DNA of 5,361 nucleotides from an uncultured Eubacteriales bacterium (GTDB lineage: Bacteria > Bacillota > Clostridia > Lachnospirales > Bianqueaceae): assembly GCA_902493345.1 (NCBI GenBank), contig CABUPM010000116.1:1-5361 (forward strand), read 5' to 3'. Made by a program: the position numbers and the translations under genes. Under the pieces are notes generated by a model. That model was not told where the DNA came from, searched no databases, and worked only from the letters and a program-made list of their open reading frames with translations. Below are positions 1-5,361 of the stretch, one piece after another (position 1 is the stretch's first letter; each line of letters begins with the position of its first letter).

Positions 1-1848
1 CCGGCAGAACCGGAGGAAGAGATTGTTGCCCCGGGTCCCAGAATCCAGCTGAATGAACCGGAACCGGTTAAGCAGACGGAAGCCGATGAAGAGATTCCTC
101 AGTGGCTGGCAGAGAAGATGGACGCCAGAAGCCAAGAGAAGGCGCCCAAGCAGACGATCCAGAAGGAGAAAAAGGCGAGTGCACCGGAAAGTGTGTCGGA
201 TCTGCCATTGGTTTCCTATGAAGCATATTCGCAGAGAGCACAGAATACGCCGGAAAAGCCCGTCGGGCAGGGTACGGAAGCGGTATCGGAGCCTGCTGTG
301 AAAAAGGCTGATCCTGTAACGAAAGCGGAACAGGAGAAGATCAATTTCGGAATCCAGCAGAATCTTTTTGCGGAAGGGGAAGAGGCGGAATATCAGTTCC
401 CCTCCATTGAGCTCTTGAATCCGGCGCAGAATGCTGTTTCGGGAAGCAGGGATGAGCTGTATCAGAACGCGCAGAAGCTGGAGCGCGCGCTTCTCAGTTT
501 TGGTGTAGAAGCGACGGTAACACAGGTCAATCAGGGACCGGCCGTGACGAGATACGAGCTGATTCCCAAGCAGGGAGTCAAGGTAAGCCGGATTGTAAAT
601 CTGGCAGATGATATCGCGCTGAATCTGGCGGCCAAGGCGATCCGTATCGAGGCGCCGATCCCGGGCAAGAGCGCTGTCGGAATCGAAGTGCCGAATAAGC
701 AGGCGGCGACCGTAACGCTTCGTGAGATCATAGAGAGCGATGTATTCCGTAAGTTCCCGTCCAAGCTGGCTTTCAGCCTGGGAAAAACGATTGACGGTGA
801 AGTCAAGGTAACGGATATTGCCAAGATGCCGCATCTTTTGATCGCAGGCGCGACAGGATCCGGTAAGAGTGTTTGTATCAATTCATTGCTGATCAGTATC
901 CTGTATAAAGCACACCCCAAGGATGTCAAGCTCATCCTGATCGATCCCAAGGTAGTAGAGCTTTCCGTATATAACGGAATCCCGCATCTGCTGCTGCCGG
1001 TAGTCAACGATCCTAAGAAGGCGGCGGCTTCCCTGAACTGGGCGGTTCAGGAGATGACCGTACGCTATAAAAAGTTTGCGGATATGAATGTCCGGGATAT
1101 CAAGGGGTATAACGAAGCGGTACGGGAACACGCGCAGCAGGGAGAAGTCCTGGAGAGCATGCCTCAGATCGTCATCGTCATAGACGAGCTTGCAGACCTT
1201 ATGATGGTGGCCGGTAAGGAAGTAGAAGAAGCCATCTGCCGGCTGGCACAGATGGCGCGTGCCGCGGGAATGCATCTGGTGATCGCGACGCAGCGTCCGT
1301 CGGTGGATGTTATCACGGGTGTCATCAAAGCCAATATTCCTTCCAGACTGGCCTTTGCCGTGTCCTCCGGTGTGGATTCCAAGACCATCTTGGATACCGT
1401 AGGCGCGGAAAAGCTTTTGGGTAGAGGCGATATGCTCTTTCAGCCGATCGGAGAGGCCAAGGCGGTCCGGATTCAGGGAGCCTTTGTCAGCGATCATGAG
1501 GTGGAACGGGTCGTAGAGGCCGTGAAACAAGGAATCCAGACACCGGCATACAATGTAGATTTGCAGGAGAGCGTAGAAAACACTTCCACAGGCGGTTCCT
1601 TGGATGCGGAAGAGGAGCTGGATGAATATCTGGCGGACGCGATCCGGATGGTCGTCGAGAAGCAGCGGGCTTCGATCAGTATGCTGCAGCGGGCATTTCG
1701 AATTGGATTCAATCGGGCGGCCAGATTGATAGACGCCATGTATGAACGCGGCATTGTGGGGCCGGATGAAGGCAGTAAACCGCGTAAGGTTTTAATGACC
1801 AAAGAAGAATATGAGAATCAAGGAGTGGAGCAGGATGAGCAGCTATAA
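1..1848 (+). CDS. ftsK: DNA translocase FtsK/SpoIIIE family, 5'-truncated by window edge
   Basis: ATP-driven double-stranded DNA pump that moves chromosome through the division septum (FtsK role) or into the forespore (SpoIIIE role). The reading frame is open from base 1 with no in-frame ATG before 118. That ATG lies in the middle of the charged linker, so the true start and the N-terminal membrane segments are upstream. In window numbering (615 residues), about 1-130 is a Pro/Glu/Lys/Gln-rich linker. The alpha domain follows (about 135-245), then the RecA-like beta motor with Walker A GATGSGKS at 283-290 (bases 847-870) and Walker B IVIVIDELAD at 390-399 (1168-1197). Motor motif ATQRPSVDVITG is next. 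The C-terminal gamma winged helix (about 542-599) contains FRIGFNRAARLID, the family's DNA-reading helix, which recognises polar octamers. The TAA at 1846-1848 lies inside fhs. The motor and gamma domain look intact. Family assignment is secure; FtsK-like versus SpoIIIE-like use in the cell cannot be decided here. Confidence 0.96.
   Translation, partial: PAEPEEEIVAPGPRIQLNEPEPVKQTEADEEIPQWLAEKMDARSQEKAPKQTIQKEKKASAPESVSDLPLVSYEAYSQRAQNTPEKPVGQGTEAVSEPAVKKADPVTKAEQEKINFGIQQNLFAEGEEAEYQFPSIELLNPAQNAVSGSRDELYQNAQKLERALLSFGVEATVTQVNQGPAVTRYELIPKQGVKVSRIVNLADDIALNLAAKAIRIEAPIPGKSAVGIEVPNKQAATVTLREIIESDVFRKFPSKLAFSLGKTIDGEVKVTDIAKMPHLLIAGATGSGKSVCINSLLISILYKAHPKDVKLILIDPKVVELSVYNGIPHLLLPVVNDPKKAAASLNWAVQEMTVRYKKFADMNVRDIKGYNEAVREHAQQGEVLESMPQIVIVIDELADLMMVAGKEVEEAICRLAQMARAAGMHLVIATQRPSVDVITGVIKANIPSRLAFAVSSGVDSKTILDTVGAEKLLGRGDMLFQPIGEAKAVRIQGAFVSDHEVERVVEAVKQGIQTPAYNVDLQESVENTSTGGSLDAEEELDEYLADAIRMVVEKQRASISMLQRAFRIGFNRAARLIDAMYERGIVGPDEGSKPRKVLMTKEEYENQGVEQDEQL
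1820..1837 (+). promoter_or_regulatory. Ribosome binding site and start codon of fhs, inside the ftsK 3' end
   Basis: AAGGAG at 1820-1825 is followed by a 9-nt spacer and ATG at 1835-1837. It decides the start: the in-frame ATG at 1811 would add eight residues (MRIKEWSR) that are encoded by the Shine-Dalgarno region itself. The site lies within the last codons of ftsK, whose TAA is at 1846-1848, giving a 14-nt gene overlap that suggests translational coupling. Confidence 0.85.
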
Positions 1849-3514
1849 GAGTGATATCGAGATTGCTCAGGAGGCGAAGATGCTTCCGATCGCACAGGTG
1901 GCTTCCAAGCTTGGAATTACGGAAGAAGAGCTGGAGCCCTATGGACGCTATAAGGCCAAACTGAATCAGAAGCTATGGGAGCGGATTCAGGATCGTCCGG
2001 ATGGGAAGCTGGTACTGGTTACGGCAATCAATCCGACTCCGGCCGGAGAAGGCAAGACAACCACAACGGTCGGATTGGGGGAAGCGCTGGGACGCATGGG
2101 GATCCGCTCTATGATCGCGCTTCGGGAGCCCTCTCTGGGCCCCTGCTTTGGAGTAAAGGGCGGAGCCGCAGGCGGCGGCTATGCGCAGGTCGTTCCTATG
2201 GAGGATATCAACCTGCATTTTACCGGAGATTTTCACGCGGTTACGACAGCGCATAATCTCCTGTCAGCGATGCTGGACAATCATCTTCAGCAGGGAAATG
2301 AGCTGGGGATCGATCCGCGGACAATTACCTGGAAGAGAGTACTGGATATGAATGACCGTGCTCTGCGCAATATCGTGATCGGTTTGGGCGGTAAGTATCA
2401 GGGAGTTCCGAGAGAAGACGGCTTTATGATTACAGTAGCGTCGGAGATCATGGCGATTCTCTGCCTGGCGGACAGTCTGCAGGATCTGCGGGAACGTCTT
2501 GGACGAATTGTTGTAGGATATACCTATGACGGGCGGGAAGTGACGGCGGCCGATCTGAAAGCGGCAGGAGCGATGACGGCGGTTCTGAAGGACGCGATGC
2601 TGCCGAACCTGGTGCAGACCCTGGAGAATACCCCTTGCGTGATTCACGGCGGACCTTTTGCCAATATCGCGCATGGATGCAATAGCGTGCAGGCAACTCG
2701 ATATGCGTTAAAGCTGGCTGACATAGTTGTAACAGAGGCTGGCTTCGGAGCGGATCTGGGCGCGGAGAAATTTATGGATATCAAGTGCCGCAAGGCGGGG
2801 CTGCATCCGGATGCGGTTGTTCTGGTGGCGACGATCCGCGCGTTGAAGTACAATGGCGGCGTGGATAAAAAGAATGTAGGAGAGCCCAATATGGAGGCTC
2901 TTGTAGCAGGCTTTTCCAATCTTGAAGCTCATATCGAGGCGCTTCAGAAATTCGGCGTGCCGATTGTCGTGACGCTGAATTCTTTTGTGACGGATACGGC
3001 AGAGGAGACAGAGTACGTGGAGAAGCGCTGTCGGGAAATGGGCTGCGCGTTCGCGCTCTCTGAGGTCTGGGCGAAAGGCGGAGAGGGCGGAATGGCGCTG
3101 GCTGAAGAATTGATGCAGACCCTGAAGGAAAAGCCGTCTATGTATCATCCATTGTATCCTGATGAAATGCCGCTGGAGAAGAAGATTGAGACCATCGCCA
3201 AGGAGATTTACGGCGCTGCCGGCGTGACATATGATGCAGGGATCCGTACAAGGCTTAAGAAGCTGACGGAAGCAGGATACGGCAATCTTCCGGTATGCAT
3301 GGCCAAGACACAGTATTCTTTGTCGGATAACCCGAAGAAGCTGGGCAGACCGTCCGGATTCAAGATCAATGTCCGGCAGGTGAATCTGTCGGCGGGAGCT
3401 GGATTTATTGTAGTCATGACCGGAGAGATCGTGACGATGCCGGGCCTGCCTAAGGTCCCGGCGGCGGAACGGGTGGATGTCGATGAACAGGGCAGAATCG
3501 TAGGGCTGTTTTAA
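1835..3514 (+). CDS. fhs: Formate-tetrahydrofolate ligase (10-formyl-THF synthetase)
   Basis: Cytoplasmic enzyme that joins formate to tetrahydrofolate using ATP, giving 10-formyl-THF, ADP and phosphate. It feeds purine and fMet-tRNA formylation and is the formate-activating step of the Wood-Ljungdahl methyl branch. From the ATG at 1835 the protein is 559 residues, matching the usual family length of about 555-560. Visible motifs are the ATP-binding P-loop TPAGEGKT at residues 68-75 (bases 2036-2059), the family signature GVKGGAAGGGY at 106-116, and the second signature VATIRALKYNGG at 331-342. The C-terminal part (TGEIVTMPGLPKVPAA) is also typical. The start overlaps ftsK by 14 nt, and folD begins 9 nt after the stop. 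Together with FolD it forms a two-enzyme route from formate to methylene-THF. No truncation or missing motif is seen. No riboswitch leader can fit upstream because the start lies in ftsK. An alternative start at 1811 (567 residues) is less likely, given the ribosome binding site position. Confidence 0.97.
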   Translation: MSSYKSDIEIAQEAKMLPIAQVASKLGITEEELEPYGRYKAKLNQKLWERIQDRPDGKLVLVTAINPTPAGEGKTTTTVGLGEALGRMGIRSMIALREPSLGPCFGVKGGAAGGGYAQVVPMEDINLHFTGDFHAVTTAHNLLSAMLDNHLQQGNELGIDPRTITWKRVLDMNDRALRNIVIGLGGKYQGVPREDGFMITVASEIMAILCLADSLQDLRERLGRIVVGYTYDGREVTAADLKAAGAMTAVLKDAMLPNLVQTLENTPCVIHGGPFANIAHGCNSVQATRYALKLADIVVTEAGFGADLGAEKFMDIKCRKAGLHPDAVVLVATIRALKYNGGVDKKNVGEPNMEALVAGFSNLEAHIEALQKFGVPIVVTLNSFVTDTAEETEYVEKRCREMGCAFALSEVWAKGGEGGMALAEELMQTLKEKPSMYHPLYPDEMPLEKKIETIAKEIYGAAGVTYDAGIRTRLKKLTEAGYGNLPVCMAKTQYSLSDNPKKLGRPSGFKINVRQVNLSAGAGFIVVMTGEIVTMPGLPKVPAAERVDVDEQGRIVGLF

Positions 3515-3526
3515 GGAGCATATATG
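3513..3526 (+). promoter_or_regulatory. Ribosome binding site and start codon of folD
   Basis: AAGGAG at 3513-3518 begins inside the TAA stop of fhs (3512-3514) and is followed by a short 5-nt spacer and ATG at 3524-3526. The whole fhs-folD gap is 9 nt, leaving no room for a terminator or promoter. Ribosomes ending fhs would finish on this site, which favours coupled, matched expression of the two folate enzymes. Confidence 0.8.
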
Positions 3527-4402
3527 GAAACAAAATGGATAGATGGCAAACAGATTGCCCGGGAGGTGCGCGCGGAGCTCAAGAGTCAGATCGCTGCTTA
3601 TAAGGAGCAGGGCCTTCCGGCCCCGAAGCTGACAGTGATCCTGGTGGGAGAGGATCCGGCGTCCCAGATCTATGTAAATAATAAAACGAAGGCCTGCGGA
3701 TGGATTGGTATGGAGTCCGAGACCCTTCGCATGCCGGAGGATACAACGGAGGAAGAGCTCCTGCGTGTGATTGCGGAACGGAATGCGGATCCCGCGGTCA
3801 ACGGGATTCTCGTACAGATGCCGCTGCCGGCAGGGCTGAGTGAGGAGCGGGTTCTTCTGGCTATAGATCCTGCCAAAGATGTGGACGGATTTCATCCGAT
3901 GAATGTGGGAAGGATGGCTGTAGGCGATTCTGAGGCGCTGGTGAGCTGCACGCCGGCTGGTGTGATTGAGCTATTGAAGCGCAGCGGAATACCGATCAGC
4001 GGGAAAAGGTGCGTGGTCGCGGGAAGAAGCAATATTGTGGGAAAGCCCATGGCAAGGCTTTTGCTTGCGGAGAACGGTACAGTTACCGTGTGCCATTCCA
4101 GAACCAGCAATATGGATGAGATTCTGCAAGAGGCAGAGATCTTTGTCGCGGCGGTTGGCCGTCCGAAGTTTTTTCATGGATCGCAGTTTCGTGAAGGGAC
4201 AGTGATTATTGACGTAGGAATCCATCGTGACGAAAATGGAATCTGCGGGGATGTGGATTTTGAGAGCTGCCAGGGGATCGCGTCTTATATCACGCCGGTT
4301 CCGGGCGGAGTCGGTCCTATGACGATCGCCATGCTTTTATATAATACGCTGCGGTCCTATGAGCATCAGCACGGCTTATCAGGAGGAGAGGAAAGAGCTT
4401 GA
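3524..4402 (+). CDS. folD: Bifunctional methylene-THF dehydrogenase / methenyl-THF cyclohydrolase
   Basis: Cytoplasmic enzyme that catalyses two reversible steps: 5,10-methylene-THF to 5,10-methenyl-THF (normally with NADP+) and hydrolysis of the latter to 10-formyl-THF. The protein is 292 residues, the normal size for the family. The N-terminal catalytic domain has SQIYVNNK with Tyr50 and Lys54, and DVDGFHP with Asp121. These positions coincide with the catalytic Tyr50, Lys54 and Asp121 known from E. coli FolD. The Rossmann nucleotide-binding part contains VVAGRSNIVGKP at 164-175, and the second family signature PGGVGPMT is at 260-267. It directly follows fhs, whose product is its substrate in the reductive direction. 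Its TGA stop overlaps the rimO start by 4 nt. The short Gly/Glu-rich tail (GGEERA) is encoded by the purine tract that serves as the rimO ribosome binding site. The cofactor (NADP versus NAD) is inferred from the family and was not tested. Confidence 0.97.
   Translation: METKWIDGKQIAREVRAELKSQIAAYKEQGLPAPKLTVILVGEDPASQIYVNNKTKACGWIGMESETLRMPEDTTEEELLRVIAERNADPAVNGILVQMPLPAGLSEERVLLAIDPAKDVDGFHPMNVGRMAVGDSEALVSCTPAGVIELLKRSGIPISGKRCVVAGRSNIVGKPMARLLLAENGTVTVCHSRTSNMDEILQEAEIFVAAVGRPKFFHGSQFREGTVIIDVGIHRDENGICGDVDFESCQGIASYITPVPGGVGPMTIAMLLYNTLRSYEHQHGLSGGEERA
4381..4401 (+). promoter_or_regulatory. Ribosome binding site and TTG start of rimO, inside the folD 3' end
   Basis: The purine tract at 4381-4397 contains AGGAGG at 4381-4386 (12-nt spacing to the start) and a closer AGGA at 4389-4392 (6-nt spacing). 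The proposed start is TTG at 4399-4401, sharing TTGA with the folD stop. The next in-frame ATG, at 4462, would remove the conserved SLGCDKN segment and its cluster-binding cysteine, and it has no comparable Shine-Dalgarno sequence, so the TTG is preferred. Confidence 0.8.
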
Positions 4403-5361
4403 GTACAAAAATTGCGTTTGTATCCCTGGGATGCGATAAAAATACCGTAGATTCAGAGATTATGATTCAGCTTCTGGCGGAGAAGGGATATGAGATCGTC
4501 AAGGAAGACGATCAGGCCGAGGTGATTGTCGTCAATACCTGCGGATTTATTCAGGACGCCAAAGAAGAGAGTATTAATACTTTGATTGAGATGGGACAAT
4601 ATAAAGAAAGCGGAAAGCTGAAGGCATTGGTCGCGACCGGCTGTTTGGCGGAGCGGTATGCCGATCAGATTTTCGAAGAGCTTCCCGAGGTGGATGCGGT
4701 CGTCGGTACAGGAAGCTATGAAAAGATCGTGGACGTCGTAGAGGAACTGATCCACGGCGGACGCGGCATTCGGGCACAGGAGGACGCGGGACAGAGAGAT
4801 CTGGGATACAGAAAAAGGGTTCTGACTACGCCTGGATATTATGGATATGTCAAAATCGCCGAGGGCTGTGATAACCGTTGTACGTATTGTGTCATTCCTA
4901 AGCTTCGCGGACCGTTCCGCAGCCGCAAGGAAGAGGATATCCTGAGGGAAGTCCGCGATATGGCGGAAGAAGGCGTAAAGGAACTCATGATTGTCGCTCA
5001 GGACATTACCAAATACGGAAAGGACTGGGACGGAGTCTCAAGACTGCCGGAGCTTTTGAGAAAGATCGCTCAGGTAGATGGAATCCATTGGATCCGCCTT
5101 CTGTACTGCTACCCGGAGGACATTACGCCGGAGCTGATCCAGGTGATCGCGGAAGAACCCAAGATCGTTCATTATGTGGATATGCCAATACAGCATTGTT
5201 CCGATGGCGTTCTGAAGAGGATGGGACGGCATCACACCAAGCAGCAGCTTCTGGATGTGATACGGGCGCTCAGAGAGGCTGTGCCGGATATCGCGCTCAG
5301 AACGACACTGATTACAGGATTCCCGGGCGAGACCGAGGAAGACTTCCAGGAGATGCGGGAA
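4399..5361 (+). CDS. rimO: Ribosomal protein S12 methylthiotransferase RimO, 3'-truncated by window edge
   Basis: Radical SAM enzyme that adds a methylthio group to the beta-carbon of a conserved aspartate of ribosomal protein S12 (Asp88/89), using two [4Fe-4S] clusters. The window holds 321 codons; the family is usually about 430-450 residues, so the C-terminal TRAM domain and stop lie beyond the right edge. The N-terminal methylthiotransferase domain has the three cluster cysteines Cys12 (SLGCDKN), Cys48 (NTCGF) and Cys82 (TGCLAE). The radical SAM motif CDNRCTYC gives Cys157, Cys161 and Cys164. The sequence after it (VIPKLRGPFRSR) and MPIQHCSD resemble RimO more than the tRNA-modifying relatives MiaB and MtaB. 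The start is TTG, overlapping folD by 4 nt. Cys267 in QHCSD occupies a position that is often Ala or Ile in homologues, from memory. The RimO versus MiaB call is strong but would be strengthened by the missing C-terminus. Confidence 0.94.
   Translation, partial: MSTKIAFVSLGCDKNTVDSEIMIQLLAEKGYEIVKEDDQAEVIVVNTCGFIQDAKEESINTLIEMGQYKESGKLKALVATGCLAERYADQIFEELPEVDAVVGTGSYEKIVDVVEELIHGGRGIRAQEDAGQRDLGYRKRVLTTPGYYGYVKIAEGCDNRCTYCVIPKLRGPFRSRKEEDILREVRDMAEEGVKELMIVAQDITKYGKDWDGVSRLPELLRKIAQVDGIHWIRLLYCYPEDITPELIQVIAEEPKIVHYVDMPIQHCSDGVLKRMGRHHTKQQLLDVIRALREAVPDIALRTTLITGFPGETEEDFQEMRE

Noticed and set aside
53..301. 82-codon very basic (Arg/Lys-rich) plus-strand frame overlapping the ftsK linker
   Set aside because: The Arg richness arises from reading the purine-rich Glu/Lys/Gln codons of the linker in another frame. 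No ribosome binding site or homology supports a gene.
883..1530. 215-codon minus-strand open frame opposite the FtsK motor region
   Set aside because: It is antisense to the Walker A/Walker B coding region, has no recognisable family, and overlaps other minus-strand frames. It is best explained as a shadow of ftsK.
1754..1790. Possible internal promoter ahead of fhs (TTGTGG followed by an A/T-containing stretch)
   Set aside because: Neither hexamer is a good match to the sigma-A consensus, and the sequence is constrained by the FtsK gamma-domain coding. It is too weak to annotate.
2708..3895. 395-codon open frame on the minus strand spanning the end of fhs and the start of folD
   Set aside because: It lies opposite two intact, motif-complete genes. 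Its translation is rich in Arg, His, Leu and Ile with no recognisable domain, and it crosses a gene junction. This is the pattern expected of an antisense shadow created by codon bias.
4480..4487. GAGAAGGG, identical to the SpoIIIE recognition octamer known from Bacillus subtilis
   Set aside because: It is a single occurrence inside rimO, encoding part of a conserved Glu-Lys-Gly stretch in purine-rich coding DNA, so chance is enough. Only a genome-wide strand-bias count could give it meaning.
1..5361. Search by eye for a novel system, mobile element, CRISPR repeats, tRNA or folate riboswitch
   Set aside because: Nearly every base is accounted for by four recognisable housekeeping genes in one orientation. 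No repeats, terminal inverted repeats, RNA gene or leader region long enough for a riboswitch was seen.

Overview
The window is a densely packed, single-strand (+) gene run from what looks like a Firmicutes genome, most likely class Clostridia and perhaps Lachnospiraceae-like. The reasons are a SpoIIIE/FtsK translocase with a long charged linker, a stand-alone formate-tetrahydrofolate ligase (Fhs), strong AGGAG-type ribosome binding sites, a TTG start, and moderate base composition (G+C somewhat above half by eye). The taxonomic placement is inference; no rRNA or other marker is present.

Layout: (1) 1-1848, the C-terminal 615 codons of an FtsK/SpoIIIE DNA translocase whose membrane domain lies upstream of the window; (2) 1835-3514, fhs; (3) 3524-4402, folD; (4) 4399-5361, the first 321 codons of rimO, cut by the right edge. 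The junctions are a 14-nt overlap, a 9-nt gap and a 4-nt overlap (TTGA). Each start has its own Shine-Dalgarno sequence, and at the two overlapping junctions that sequence lies inside the upstream gene. There is no intergenic stretch long enough for a terminator or a leader riboswitch, so the four genes are probably co-transcribed and at least partly translationally coupled.

Functionally, fhs and folD form a self-contained one-carbon module. Fhs makes 10-formyl-THF from formate, THF and ATP. FolD interconverts 10-formyl-, 5,10-methenyl- and 5,10-methylene-THF. These steps supply purine, fMet-tRNA and thymidylate synthesis and also make up part of the methyl branch of the Wood-Ljungdahl pathway; nothing in the window shows whether the host is an acetogen. 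The flanking genes do unrelated housekeeping work: chromosome translocation during division or sporulation, and methylthiolation of ribosomal protein S12.

I see no mobile element, CRISPR array, RNA gene, repeat family or defence-like cassette. All four genes have intact family motifs. This is an ordinary core-genome region, and the points of interest are gene order and start-site architecture rather than a new system.
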